Part shown: positions 36,901 to 49,008 of the stretch, piece after piece
Layout: each line of letters begins with the position of its first letter
How positions within the stretch are numbered: the first letter of the stretch is position 1
Assembly (NCBI GenBank): GCA_950106755.1
Contig: OX467083.1
Location: forward strand, 14,751,029 to 14,815,028
Reading direction: 5' to 3'
DNA length: 64,000 nucleotides
Source: Climacium dendroides
Taxonomy: Eukaryota > Streptophyta > Bryopsida > Hypnales > Climaciaceae
The notes under the pieces: model-generated
Seen by the model: the letters and a program-made list of their open reading frames with translations, nothing else
Told to the model about the DNA's origin: nothing
The model's database searches: none
Position numbers and translations under genes: made by a program

Positions 36901-39700
36901 CCTCTTTTCTCTCACTAACTTTTCATTCTTCATAGAATTGTGTTTCTTAGAGAAGGTGTGACTACTCCTATTTTCACAAGCAACACTTTTCTTCACAGAA
37001 GATTATTACTAGGACTTCTTTGATTTAGATTTCTTTCTACCTCCTTCCTCTTCCTCTTCTTCATCACGGACAATTCTTACAATATGCACTCTAAATCGAA
37101 GATAACAAGCTCAAAAATACAACAATTGTTGTCGATTAGGTCACATTCAATTGCAAAACCACGCCAACCAAGGCAATTGCAAGAAACACTTGTACTAGCT
37201 ATTTCTTGTCACTCATTGAAGGGTAATTTAATTTTTTTGACCATATCTTTTGCATTGTAACTTCAAAATACTCTAAATTTATAAAAAAAAACTAGCAGTT
37301 GGCACTTGCTATGCTATGCATTCACCATTAGAATTTCATAAGAATTTTTATGTATTAGATAGAATGCAGAGCAAGAATTTCAATAAATCTTCAAATAAAA
37401 ATGACTAAAATCTTCATATAATTTTTTTAATAAATAAGCATATATTGAAATAAACAATAGAAATTTATTGAATGATGAATGAAATACATGCAATGATAAA
37501 TACGGTAAAAGATACACATACATTAGAATGCATTAGAAATTTGACTCAATTGTTACAAATAATGGCAACCCAAATAGAAGAATTTAAAGGAAAAACTTGT
37601 AAATCTCAAAAGCTTTGTGAACAATTTAATTGTTGTGAAATCCAAAATCGGTTCAATCTAATAAATTTCTCAAATCATTTGGTAGTAGCAATAGAAAATT
37701 GAAACTAGAAGCTCAAAACTAATAAAAGCACAAAATCATAGAAATGTAAAAGAAGTATAAAACCAAGAAAAGCAATGGAATTGCTACCTTTATAATATCA
37801 CCATATTGATCCTCTTTAATATCACCTCAATTGCAACGACTATATTATTTTTATAATATCACCCTTTGTAAAAAGTGATATTACACAAGTGATTGTGAAC
37901 TGCTACTCTATTTCAGTAATATCACATTGTGTGAAAATATGATTTCTATGTATGCATGATTGGAAATATTTTTATAAAATAATAAAAATAATTATTTTAA
38001 AGACCTATTGAAATCATTATCATGCATTCTATTCAAATATATCAAATTTTTACTAATATGTAATACAATGAATGCACAACATAGCAAATACGAGCCCCTA
38101 GTATTAATGGTAGCATTTGTGATATTACAGAGGGACTTATGATTTTAGTAGTATGATGAATATATAAGACTATTGTATACATTAGATAATTTTTCATATT
38201 TATAAAATATAAATTACTACTTTTTAACAACCCCTAATTGGATGTTACCTAAGCCATTTTTTTAGGAGGGTAGTACAATTTTGACTCAAAAAAGAAAATT
38301 TAAAGCTAAAACTCTGGGATATGACATCATCACCAAGTATTAGATGAATTGAAAAGTTATTTTCTAATAATAATATTTCTCCATTTTACACATGTGTTCA
38401 AGAATTTACTATCTTTGTATCAATGTAGGCAAATTGTAGAATTTTTTTCATCATAATATAACTAGTTGATTAATAAATCTTTTAGATTGGAAAAAAATGA
38501 CCATCTTTTATTTGATTTAAATTTTATTCTATTTTTAAAAATTAATGGCAATTATTATAAGTACACATACCATAATAATCCATTACCAACTTATGATTGT
38601 ATATTATCAAGTCAAAAGGTTCCAACATCAATGTATGACCTTTTCATACAAGATTATGAAATTTCATTCTCAACTTATGACCTTATCATACCAAGTCTCC
38701 AATCATATCAACAAAGTGAATCTAGTCCAAAGCTACTTGTGTATCTAAATTCTTTGATATTATCTTGCCAACACCATTTCTAACACAAAACAACAATAAT
38801 GCATCATTCTCTTTTAACTACAATTTTTATACATAATTTTTCATACATTTGGTATGGTGAATAGGAGGTACAATAGGACAACTTCTCCTTCAAACTACTC
38901 AAAATATTGAAATTAGAGTGCCCCATAATAGTTTCTTGACATTTGATACTATTTAGATATTTATTTGTTAATATACAATAACATATAACTTTTGAATTAG
39001 ATATTAATGTAATTGGAACTCATGAACCTCCATGTGTACAAATGGAAATAATATATGTAGAAGTATTTGTTGACTTACAAGTATTTGTTGACTTTGATAG
39101 CTTGTAAAGTACTTTTCTTGGAGTAAGGCAACCTAATTGTTAAGGCAACCTAATTTCATTATTTTGTGTAGCCCAAGACTGGGGATCTATGAAATGGCTC
39201 TGGCTCTCACAAAGAATGTGCTGTGCCATGTGACAATGGAATGACAAATGACAGGAGAAGAATTATGACTTCAAGAACGGCCGGACAACCAGCTTCGAGA
39301 CTGAAATTGAAGATGCACACAAATTCAAAGTAACGCAGAATACATTACAGGAATTAAGACCACCTACAACTTAATTAAGTAGCTCCAACTACAAAAGGTT
39401 TCACTAAATCTCGACTGAAACAACAGAACGCTGAAAATACCATAAACTATCCACCACTCCTCATCTGTGTGCTGATTACCATTGTGTCCGAGTCAACTAT
39501 TGAAAGATAGTGCGGTATTTTACCCCATCTGACTGAAGTAAAACCCTAGGATTATAAAACGGATCCCTTCAAATTAGTCAAATTCCGTGACGTTGACATA
39601 AGTATCACCGTACTTACAAATTGCAACAGCCTACACTACAAAAGATGGTCCCCATTGCCAAACCTGCAACGGGACCTTCACACTTGCGTGACTGAGCATG
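33993..39700. other. AT-rich intergenic DNA, possible transposon remnants
   Basis: No gene can be supported in 5.7 kb. Around 35,106-35,240 the plus strand reads ELQLEVLRIIKFKRYRYCCE before a stop, faintly like a zinc-ribbon or transposase fragment. Open frames at 34,597-34,902, 37,472-37,702 and 38,466-38,783 are not recognisable. The DNA just below 40,074 is probably the 3' untranslated region of the minus-strand SRP72 gene. Confidence 0.4.
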
Positions 39701-40073
39701 CTAAACACCTGTACTTACAATGTGATATCCACTTTCACTTCAAGATAAATTGACAATTCAAGAACCAATCCAAGAACCATTATTGACTGGTTTTCAATTT
39801 CGACACCTCCCCATGGTATGGCCTTGATATCAACTGTAAGAATTTTCATGAGCTCACTTAAATTGTCTAAATTTCTACATGCAGAAGCTATGCGGACAGT
39901 GTAATTCATACAAAATATGAACAGTAGCCCATTCCAAAATCTGGGAATCGTGCGGGTTCTTACGAAACGGTTACACAAACATAAGAAGTCTTGATGAAGG
40001 TTGGTAATCATTAGTTCTCCTGTACAGTTCAAAAGAAGAACGAAACCCACTTTAAAAGCTAACTGGTGATTGA

Positions 40074-42206
40074 CTAGTGGCGACCCTTCTTTTTTCCCCT
40101 ATGAACTGGAGGATTAGGTTTCGGGATCTCAGCAGGTGCATTAGCCTTACTACCACCTACGGACTTACCCGAGTCTGCGCTTGGTCCACTTGACGCAGCA
40201 GCATTCAAATCACTAGCCTTGTCTCTTGAAACTGACCCTTGGGATCCCCTAATAGGCGCCTGGTTTCTTTTACCTTTCTTGGGCCGGTATGAGGACCGCT
40301 CCTTCCTTGGCAACCATCTTTCAGGATCAGGCGGTGGTCCTGGGTTAGCAGGATCGAAACCCTTGGGATATAAAGGTTTTCTTTTGCGCTTCTTCTTAGT
40401 CTTGGCGTTCTCGGACCTGTCCTCCCCCGCCTTGTCTCCAGTTTCTTCAACAGCACGTCCTCTCTTCACATTGAGTGACCAGGGGGGCACCTTCTCCAAA
40501 GCCTCCACATCCAAGCCAGACAAACCTCCCAAAGCTGGCAGCTTCTTCTCATACACAGCAGCTTTGTCAGGATTAGTATAAGCATAACTTGACACTAGCC
40601 CATGCAAGGCTTCGGATCTGACCACAGGAGATGGACTCTTCATAAGTCGTTCATACAACTTCGCCGCTGCCTCCATGTTGTTGTGTTTTAATTTGAACGC
40701 TGCTGCCTCTTGCAATATAGTTTCCAATATGGAACTCCGATCGTCATCACCCATGTAAGAATCCCAAAACTCAATTGCTTCATCCAACACGGCCTCTGCA
40801 CCTTTAACATTTCCTCCTCTCCCTTTCAATGCAACTAATGTGGCTATCATACCTGGTTTATGTCTAAGAGATGTAATTAGTTCCAAATACTTCGCAGCTT
40901 GCAGATAATTTCCAGCTGTGGCAACAGCTTGAGCTCGAACAAAGTGTACATTCGTTCCAGCTTCAGGATGTTTTTCAGCGAAATCTGCCAGCAACTCATC
41001 TGCCTTTTGAGCTTTACCTTCTTTCCAAAGCAAAGAAGAAGATAAAACTGCAGGAACAGCACTGTCCGGGAACGTCTTCGACAATAATGAAGCAAAATCG
41101 CGTGCCTGATCCAGCTTATTCGAATGCAGCAGTAACAAGCATCGATTAAAGCTGAGACCTTCTTTCTGACGCACCGAAAGCTTATGCTCCAAATTCTCGG
41201 CAAATTGAAGCTTCTGACCTGCATCCTTCTTCTCCAGCAACTTCTCTGTCTTTTTCAAAGCATCAAACAGGTCCCTCGCACCTTTGAGAGCTATCAGGTT
41301 ATTGGTAGCAACTGCAACCGATGGCGGGTCTGCCGGCTTCTTCTTCAAGATAGTATTGTAGCTCTCCAAGGCCTCGTCAACGCGCCCTTGCATCTGTCGC
41401 ACATAAGCAAGTTGCACAGAGATGAAGGCAAGCTCACCTTCCAGGTCTTCTTCTGGTACATCCTCCTCTATCAAAGCCTCCTGCCCTATCCGATGAGCCA
41501 GTTGAAGAAGCTCCTCCGCTTTGGCATAATCCTCCTTGTCAATCACCGCGCATGCTGCATTGTAAGCAAGCTCAAACCCTGAGCGAGGTTGAACTTTCAG
41601 CGTTTCCATCAGCGAGGGAACTTCGGCTGCCCTGCCGCCCGCAACGTAAGCGGCCACGATATTCGTCTTGACATCGTTGGCAACTTTGAATTGCTTGAAC
41701 AAATTTTCGTAGCTTGAGATACACTCTTTCAATTCTTCCTTTCGCCATAAGATTTGCGCTTCCAATTGCAAAACACTCGCAGTTCGCTCCAGGCCCTTCA
41801 ACGCGGCTAGAGCTTCCGACGGCTTACTACGCCGGTACAAACAATACGCCTTCTCGAAGGAAAGATCCAGAGACGGGGTTTTGGAAGACTCAATCACCTG
41901 CAAGGCGGGAAGAATCTCGGTTTCGTTGTTCGCGTCCTGGATCAACGCCACCACCTTACACTGCTTCGCCTCCAAACAGTCCGGTTCCTGGGCCAGAATC
42001 TGATCCGCGACCTTCACGATCTTCTTGTAATCGTACGCGCGCACATGCTGATCCAACGCCACGAACAAATCGTCCACCGTCGGCCCGGACGGCTCCACCG
42101 CAGGCTCCTTCTTCAAATCGCCGGCCGCGGGCGCCTTCTTGATCGGCTCCTTGGGTGGCGGAGCCTTACCCTTCGCCGATGCATTGGCTTTACTTTTCTG
42201 CCCCAT
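40074..42206 (-). CDS. SRP72: signal recognition particle subunit SRP72
   Basis: A 710-residue protein in a single exon. SRP72 binds SRP RNA with SRP68 and is needed for targeting ribosomes that make secretory proteins to the endoplasmic reticulum. Residues 1-45 are Lys/Ala/Pro-rich. About 46-580 is helical with degenerate tetratricopeptide repeats (for example AYDYKKIVKVADQILAQEPD, YNAACAVIDKEDYAKAEELL). Residues 602-647 are the SRP72 RNA-binding signature: a basic run, then LYPKGFDPANPGPPPDPERW, then LPRKERSSYR. A low-complexity basic tail of 63 residues ends in HRGKKKGRH. The length is close to other plant SRP72 proteins. The start is the first Met, with an acidic and basic leader typical of the family. 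The absence of introns over 2.1 kb is notable. The frame is intact. Confidence 0.96.
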   Translation of the reverse strand: MGQKSKANASAKGKAPPPKEPIKKAPAAGDLKKEPAVEPSGPTVDDLFVALDQHVRAYDYKKIVKVADQILAQEPDCLEAKQCKVVALIQDANNETEILPALQVIESSKTPSLDLSFEKAYCLYRRSKPSEALAALKGLERTASVLQLEAQILWRKEELKECISSYENLFKQFKVANDVKTNIVAAYVAGGRAAEVPSLMETLKVQPRSGFELAYNAACAVIDKEDYAKAEELLQLAHRIGQEALIEEDVPEEDLEGELAFISVQLAYVRQMQGRVDEALESYNTILKKKPADPPSVAVATNNLIALKGARDLFDALKKTEKLLEKKDAGQKLQFAENLEHKLSVRQKEGLSFNRCLLLLHSNKLDQARDFASLLSKTFPDSAVPAVLSSSLLWKEGKAQKADELLADFAEKHPEAGTNVHFVRAQAVATAGNYLQAAKYLELITSLRHKPGMIATLVALKGRGGNVKGAEAVLDEAIEFWDSYMGDDDRSSILETILQEAAAFKLKHNNMEAAAKLYERLMKSPSPVVRSEALHGLVSSYAYTNPDKAAVYEKKLPALGGLSGLDVEALEKVPPWSLNVKRGRAVEETGDKAGEDRSENAKTKKKRKRKPLYPKGFDPANPGPPPDPERWLPRKERSSYRPKKGKRNQAPIRGSQGSVSRDKASDLNAAASSGPSADSGKSVGGSKANAPAEIPKPNPPVHRGKKKGRH

Positions 42207-42440
42207 CGGGCATCAAAGCTCCACTGGAGACGCGACAACCACGAAAAAAACGTAACCTAAATCTACTCTTACTTCCGCAAGAGTTTCTTCTCTCGACCAC
42301 CACAAACACACAACCTCGAACCCTAAAACCTACTCTTCTTCGACGATCACAAACACACAACCCCAAACCCTAATGGCGCTAGAGTTGTCGGTGTGGCATT
42401 TACTAGAACATCCAAATCCATAGTTACTAGACATATTTGG
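42207..42440 (-). promoter_or_regulatory. SRP72 leader and promoter with telo-box
   Basis: AAACCCTAA (telo-box) lies at 42,365-42,373, and a second near-copy, GAACCCTAAAAC, lies at 42,318-42,329, about 110-165 bases upstream of the SRP72 start. Telo-boxes are a known promoter motif of plant genes for ribosomal proteins and other translation machinery, which fits a signal-recognition-particle gene. The leader contains repeated CACAAACACACAACC segments at about 42,300-42,320 and 42,348-42,363. Confidence 0.5.
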
Positions 42441-44316
42441 TTTTCTTTGCTTCTATTTTCTTATAATTCAGGGCAAATATGGTCGAAAGATAGTGGTCAC
42501 TTTCTTCTTTGTAAGAATTGAAATGAAAATCTTTCAGGAATTTCAATCTTGGAATAGCGTGAATGAAGGCTCAAGTATACAAATCACCAATATCAAACTT
42601 GTAACTTTTTAAGTAATTTTCTTTGTAATCAAGGTTTTAGTGATTGATTGCATTTTAGAATCTAGTTTTTTGTTTTTTTTTATTTATTCTTAAAGCTAGA
42701 GACTAACGATTTCATTTGTTGCCTAGGGTTACATGGCTTGGTTAGTAAAAACTCTAAGTCAATTTGTGTCAACCAAATTCAAGTTTGTGTGAATTGAGTC
42801 GTAGTCACTTTTAAATTAGGAAAAGTGAGAACTAACTTGAAAGAAAAAAATTTCACTAGATTTCAAGGTTTGAAATTCTAAAACTCTTCTTCGTACATCT
42901 TCGATCACCATTGGCTTGGCAATTTGATCTTATTTCAAGCTCACTCTAATTGTTGCTATTGACATTGTTTCACTCATTCAAGTACGTTTTATTTGTCAAT
43001 TGCATATATTTGTTCAAACTTGCTTTATTGAAAATAATATCTTTTCTTTAAAAAATCTAATTACAATAGGAACATTAAATGAAATTTGTGCAAAGTGGGG
43101 GATTGTCTCAAACTTGTAAGGCCTTGAAAGATAACTAACTACATTCCACATATTTTACATAAATAGAAGGATTCTTGTTATTTTTATATTTGAAATATAC
43201 AAATATGGCATGAATTAGGTACATATATAATTCATATGGCAATCATTAAGGATTCATTTTATTTCAAATGCAAATGAAAGTAAATTTTTTGAGATCATCA
43301 TAACATTAAAAATTTAAAGTAGAAAAGGGCATTTATTTAATATGGAGTAAACCAAAATACTATTGTATTCATAAAAGGTGAGTTTTTTTATATTGTTTGC
43401 TATTCAATTTTCTTACAATATAAATCCTTCAAATCTATACTAAATGTGTATAGTGGGACTAATTTCTTTGACCTTCAAGTAGAGATGATTAAAGTTGGGA
43501 TGTATATGTCAATGCTATAAAAAAATCGAATACTAATTAATATTTGAAGTTAATACAAGTAGATCCTATGTCCAGAGTAGATGAAATCAATCTATACTTG
43601 CCAACTTTACTTAGACATTAGCCACAAGGCTATAGGAACTTTAATTTTTTTGGAAAACATTTCACCAATTTCATCAAAGAAAAGGTTGTAAATTTGCCAA
43701 ATTTAGAGATTCATCAAATCTTTTTTATTAAAATAAATTATATAACCTTTGTGATTCAATCAATATATTTTAGGATAGTATAAATAGGAGTCTTCATTAG
43801 CAAAGGCTAAACCACATTTGATCTTCAATTACATCTAAAAACTCTAAATTTTTCACCAAGCTAACAAATGGAGAAAAATCATCTCTTAATGTGGAGCTAT
43901 TTAGTTTTGAATTTTGTAACAACTTCTAGATAATTCAAGGTTTTAATTCCAATCAATAATTCAAAATCTCCAAATTTTATTCTTTAAGACAAATAACTAA
44001 TTCTTGCATTTTTTTTCTAAGGTATGAATTTGGTAAGAATTTGATAAGAATTTGGTAAGAATTCCACAAGACCAATGTAGTCTACAATAATTTATCCTAA
44101 TAATGTATGTGATACTAATTTACCAAGTCAAACTATTTTAAATTACTGCAAATTAAAATATTACTATATTGTACTAAACTTTACAAAAATAAAATTTTGT
44201 AGTGAAGCTAATAGGACAAATCAATGTAGTTGAACTCTTTACTCATCTTCATCTTGCTATATGAGCAATTTGGGTAACTCCAAAGTTTTGACTCCATCTA
44301 AGTTAGAACAACCCAA
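42441..44316. other. AT-rich intergenic DNA
   Basis: No gene or clear element boundary was seen between the SRP72 promoter and the TIR element at 44,317. The open frames are short and AT-driven. Confidence 0.5.
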
Positions 44317-45368
44317 TAACCCCCTAAAGGACAATTGTTTTTTGAATGAACAATTGAAAATCCAGATAGGTTCCTATGAAGTCAATTTTGGTTGGATGTT
44401 CACAAAATTTTGACACAAGGTGTGAACATATCCCCCTTAGTGGGAATTTTGATTTTTTTTTCAATTGGGTGCCCAAATCAAAAGTTATGCTACCCTAAGT
44501 TTTTTTGGTGTCTCGGGCAACTTCAAAAAACTTTTGCAAAACTCCTCTTTTATTTTTGAAATTTGGCAGCAAAATTTGGCAACAAAATTTGGTAGAAATT
44601 TTGCAAAACTTACATGATATAAGAAACAAATATCAAAAACAAATAACCATATGTAGTATAAAAATCTCACTTTAGGAAGAGTTAAAGGCTACTAGCTCTC
44701 TTGAAGTAAGGTTAAAAGTAACCTTTTTCTACTAATTTCAAATGTTATAATCTTTCAATCTGTAAGGCTAAAGTTTTTCAATTTTTTTCACACATTCCTA
44801 TAGTAGTTTAGTACAAATTTTTATGATTGAACTTTGGAAAAAAACTTTTTTTTTTCATTTTTTTCTCATTGCCCTAAAAAGTATTAGTTTTTCACAATTT
44901 CTTCTAGAAATATGCCTTCAAGCTTTAGGAATTAAGATCAAAATATCCATAATGGGCATTTAGGGAATGACTCACCATTTCAGGATTTTTTCAATAAATG
45001 AAATTTAGCCTACATTCAATGTCATAGGTGAGAATATTGCCATGATTAGGAACTTTTAGATTTTCAATGTAAATTCATTGTAAGAAGTGACTTTTTAAGG
45101 CCTTCTACATTAAATGGGAATATTATAACTACTTTAATTAGGTGAGTAAGATGACCATTATGGGTACATTTTCTTGTTGGTTTTGGAATAGTCTAGAGAA
45201 GCACTAGAAAATCAAAATTTACAATGGACATCCTTGCACAAAGTCTTAAATAAAATAATCATAATAATTCATTTTCAAAATCAGTTTTTTGATGCTAAAA
45301 CTAGACTTCAAAAAGAATTTGTTGAAAATATCAAACTACTAAAAATAGTAACAGTATTTAGGGGTTAA
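44317..45368. mobile_element. TTAACCCC-family TIR element upstream of cytochrome c
   Basis: The left end TAACCCCCTAAAGGACAA and right end GTATTTAGGGGTTAA form a short inverted repeat of the same type as at 26,504 and 49,009. The interior (about 1,050 bp, no gene) matches 58,570-58,900 near its left end. In inverted orientation it also matches about 13,400-13,640 near its right end. The right end lies 270 bases before the cytochrome c start codon, so the element borders or truncates that promoter. Confidence 0.6.
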
Positions 45369-45638
45369 CTTAGGAAGTGGGTCGCCCTCTTCCTTTGAAC
45401 CAATTCTCACCCGCGGTCCGGTCCCAGTCCCGCGCCATCCTCGCCGGGTCACCCGCGCTGCGCCACTCGCACACGCCCTACTAACCGGGACCGCCCTCTT
45501 CCTTTGACTCACGACCTCCCTTCCCTTGCAACCATCGCCAACTAACTGAAGTTAAGCTTACCTTCCTCCTTCAAGCTCACCACAGCAACTCTCCACAGTT
45601 TCGATTTCCATCTTCTATCGCTGCCATTATTCTCCACC
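45369..45638 (+). promoter_or_regulatory. cytochrome c promoter and leader
   Basis: A sharply GC-rich stretch between the AT-rich element and the start codon. CGCCCTCTTCCTTTGA occurs twice, at 45,383-45,398 and 45,492-45,507, spaced 109 bases. It likely includes the core promoter and 5' untranslated region. No TATA box is obvious. Confidence 0.45.
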
Positions 45639-47196
45639 ATGGCCACATTCGCCGAGGCACCCAAGGGCAATGAAAAAGCCGGCGAGAAAATCTTCAAAAC
45701 CAAGTGCGCGCAGTGCCATGCCGTCGAGAAGGCCGCGGGCCACAAGCAAGGTGAGCGCGCACGCACTCGATCGATCGCATCATGTTGTCGTTGTTCTTCT
45801 TCTTGCCGAACACTGCATTTCATGCATTCTTTCTACTTTACTTTCTTTGGATTGTAGTTTTCTAGGATGGAAGGAAGGAGCTAGGGAGATCTCGGTTGCA
45901 AGCATTTTCTTGATAATTTGAATTGGCTGCTCTGCCGATCATGGAGTATTGGATTAGATGATGGCGTACTTGAACCACCGGGGTTGGTGTCTTGGTCAGT
46001 TTGGATGCATTCTTGTTTCTGTCCATGTTTAGAGGTTGTTCTCTGAGTGACGAGAAGTAAGTAAGATATTTGTGTATGATTTCTGGTTCTGGTGATAATG
46101 ATGCTTGAATTATTGCTTCTTTTTCTGCTTTGGTTACGTTTTATGATTTTGCTCTCCTCGATCTGATTTGCTCTGGCGATCGTGTGCTATTGGATTAGAC
46201 GGAGGTTTACTAGAACGACAGGGCTACCTGTCTCTATCATTGGATGCAGTTTGCGTTTCGTTCCGGTTTAGAGGTTGTTTTCTGGATTGAGAGAAGGTGG
46301 ATGGTTCAGTGTGATGTCTGGATTTAGCTGAATGAGTGGATTATTGTGTTTTAATGCTTGAATTTCTTTGTTTTGTTTTGTTTTCTGATTCGTGTTTTGA
46401 TGTTTTTCGCCTCTCTCTGGTGTGTTCTGGTAAGGAGAGTACTATTGACTTCATTGGATGTTTGCTGTTGCTGGTAGCGGAAGAGTCAACCGATGAAACT
46501 GAGATTGTGCTGAGATGAATTTGTTCTTAGTGAACTTCTGACGCTCGTTACGTTTCGCAAGCATTTTCTGCCGCAAGGAGAGTTTTGAAACGGTTTTGGA
46601 GTTTATGCTTATGTAGTGGAGATGGAAGCGAGGTGGATTGAGATAGGCCGCCTCTTTTGTGCCGCTTACTTTTGTAGCCACTTAGATACTGAGGCATGCG
46701 GAGAGGTGCAGTACTGTTTGATGCGAGTCCTCCGGAAGAAAGTTTCAAGTTGGTTGTCAAAGTGGATGAACGCGTCTCGCTGAACATCTTGGTGCAGGTC
46801 CGAATTTGAGTGGTTTGTTGGGAAGGACCTCTGGGACTACCGCTGGCTACACCTACTCTAAGGCTAACAAGGACAAGGCTGTCGAATGGAATGAAGAGTG
46901 TCTGTACGAGTACTTGTTGAACCCGAAGAAGGTTACTATCTGTTGCTAACTTTTGTCGTTACGATGGTTATGTTTACTCTCTCTCAGGAATTGCGTTGTT
47001 TTCGTTTACCTATCTACTTAGTTATTTGACCAGGAATATCTAGAACACTCTGATGTGGAACAGTTTTAGGTCTTGAATTTGGTTTCTGTGGTGATTGCAG
47101 TACATCCCAGGCACAAAGATGGTTTTCCCTGGATTGAAGAAGCCACAAGAGCGAGCTGACCTTATTGCTTTCTTGAAGAAATCGACTTCAGAGTAA
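45639..47196 (+). CDS. cytochrome c (three exons)
   Basis: Mitochondrial cytochrome c, the soluble heme protein of the intermembrane space that carries electrons from complex III to complex IV. Exons are 45,639-45,750, 46,798-46,931 and 47,101-47,196. The introns of 1,047 and 169 bp are both GT-AG, and the joined frame gives 113 residues, the usual plant length. The heme site CAQCH is at residues 23-27 (Cys23, Cys26, axial His27). The second axial ligand is Met89 in [15 protein letters not shown]. The plant-type N-terminal extension ([18 protein letters not shown]) is present and there is no signal peptide, as expected. Exon 1 ends inside the Gly38 codon. Cys72 in EECLYEY stands where most plant proteins have Thr or Asn. 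The gene appears intact. The GC-rich start region, with ACC before ATG, fits a good initiation context. Confidence 0.97.
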
Positions 47197-48031
47197 ATTC
47201 TACTCGCAATTTTGTCTCTAGAGTTAAGTAGCTCCTGGTAGAATTTAGGAGGGGTTACGATGTGGAGCATCTACTTGAGGGACACAGGATTGCCCGGAGT
47301 CTATTCTTGATAAATTGATTGACCCAATTTTGGGATTATTCGGCAAATTTTGTTCTGCACATTGCAATAAAGCTGTGGAATTTTTATTTTGGTTCTGCAA
47401 TGGCTACCTTGGGGAGCTCCACACCTCACTTAAATTGAGAATTAATTTGTGCAAGATGACGAAATTCTGCGTCATCCGAGTTCCTCAATTCGACTCGGCA
47501 CTTTTGTATGAAGTGCTCGTTTGGTCGTCGTGCTGGGAGTCAGCTGTGAAGAAGATTCTGAGGTGCAGTTAGAATCTGTATTTTCTTTTGATCCATGCTA
47601 TTTGTCGAATGGAATTGGCGCCAGTGCAGCATTCCCCATTGTTTTTTAACTTTGTTTTGAAGTATTGCACAACGAGGACGGCCCAAGAGGGCGGCGCATG
47701 AATCCTTGGATTAACCTCCATGTGCAATCTGTTTTTTACTATTACATTACTGTAAGTTAAATGCAAGGTGAACGTGCTTCCTGTGGCGGGTTTGATAATG
47801 CAAAGTCAGCTGAGCGCATCGATCCAAAGAGAAGCAGCTAGCTGGCTGGGTCAGCGTGGGGAGGCAATGAGCAGAGGAAATAATCACAGAGAACGCATCC
47901 AGCGCTCAATTTACGACATTGGCATGCGAGTTTCAAGCGAGTGACACAGGCTGACTCCGCACTAGTGAACCTAGTCCTGTCAGCTGGCGCCAGCTTCCCA
48001 GTTATCTCGCACGTGATCTTGTAAGTCTTTA
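47197..48031. other. 3' flank of cytochrome c and intergenic DNA
   Basis: The 3' untranslated region probably covers the first few hundred bases. From 47,820 to 48,030 the sequence is GC-richer (AGCAGCTAGCTGGCTGGGT and similar) without a reading frame. No gene was recognised. Confidence 0.4.
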
Positions 48032-48270
48032 CCTTAAATTAGGCTGTTTGTTTTGTTTGTTTGTCACGTTGAGATCTCTTGACCGCGAGTCCCCGGTCGC
48101 GTGCTTGGTACCTTCGGAAAGCCCTCGGACGGGTGCAGCGGCTTGGTTTCGTGGCATTCGGATGTATGGTGTGAAAGTTATTGAATCTTGAAGTTTTTAT
48201 GAACTGAAAAATTAGATTACTTTTGTTTTGACTGTGGCAACGGCACAGGGCACAGGGCACACTAGTCTTC
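48032..48270 (+). repeat. GC-rich copy of a dispersed repeat
   Basis: TACCTTAAATTAGGCTGTTT begins a copy of the repeat seen twice at 7,836-8,790. A start-only match lies near 34,910. This copy keeps many CpG sites (for example GACCGCGAGTCCCCGGTCGC, an internal palindrome, and CCCTCGGACGGGTGC) that are TG or CA in the older copies. It is therefore probably younger or less methylated. No coding capacity. Confidence 0.6.
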
Positions 48271-49008
48271 ACTAAGTCATCACCAGCTTCTTCTTGAATA
48301 AAGTTCTAGACGATGCTGAGCATGTATGTGCTGGAACGGAGAGCTTGCCTCTACCGTATCGGGTGCCAGAGTTGCAGCACTTTTAAGAGGGTTTGATTTT
48401 TCCTTGATCTCATTCGCAATCTAAGTTCAGACTTTCTTGAGGAGATTCAGACGAGTTTCGTAGCAAATGTCGTATGGACGGAGGTGGCCAGCGTTGCTGT
48501 TGTTAGTCAAAGACGTCTGAAGCTCGAGACGTGCATCGCCCTGTTGCATCGGCTGACCTGCCAGTGAGATATTTATGACCTGGCTACGGGGCCCCATGAA
48601 TAAATTTTTCGTCTTGCATTCTCCACCTGTGAACTTGGAATTCTGTCTTTGTCTCTCTAAATGCTTTTGAATGCGGATTCTTCAGTTTACCATGCCTTTC
48701 ATTTCATTAAAGATCTGATTTGGCCACTCAAGGTGGTGTGTTTGTTGTTAGATTTAAATCAATTTTGTTACGATGTGACGATTCAGAGCGTCAAGAGTTG
48801 TGACGTTCGAATGCACAAAGCTATAAAAACTAGGACTAGTACTATTGACGCAAGTATCTAAACGTGTGAATGCAGTGGTTACAGAGAACCTCGTGCCAGG
48901 AAGGTCACTTTGTGTACCCATGGCAAACCTCGTGTTTCACGTGTTTTTAAATCTCCTTTGTACTTTTCATAAACCTTGATTTGATTCTGAATTGTGAAGT
49001 GCATAAGC
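48271..49008. other. intergenic DNA, nothing recognised
   Basis: Mixed base composition with several GC-richer stretches. Open frames are short and unlike known proteins. Confidence 0.4.

Noticed and set aside
39715..40050. 111-codon open frame on the minus strand just downstream of SRP72
   Set aside because: It follows the SRP72 stop directly, resembles no protein and fits the 3' untranslated region better.
45542..45823. 93-codon open frame antisense to cytochrome c exon 1
   Set aside because: It overlaps a certain coding exon and its GC-rich leader and has no recognisable motif. It is a shadow of the real gene.
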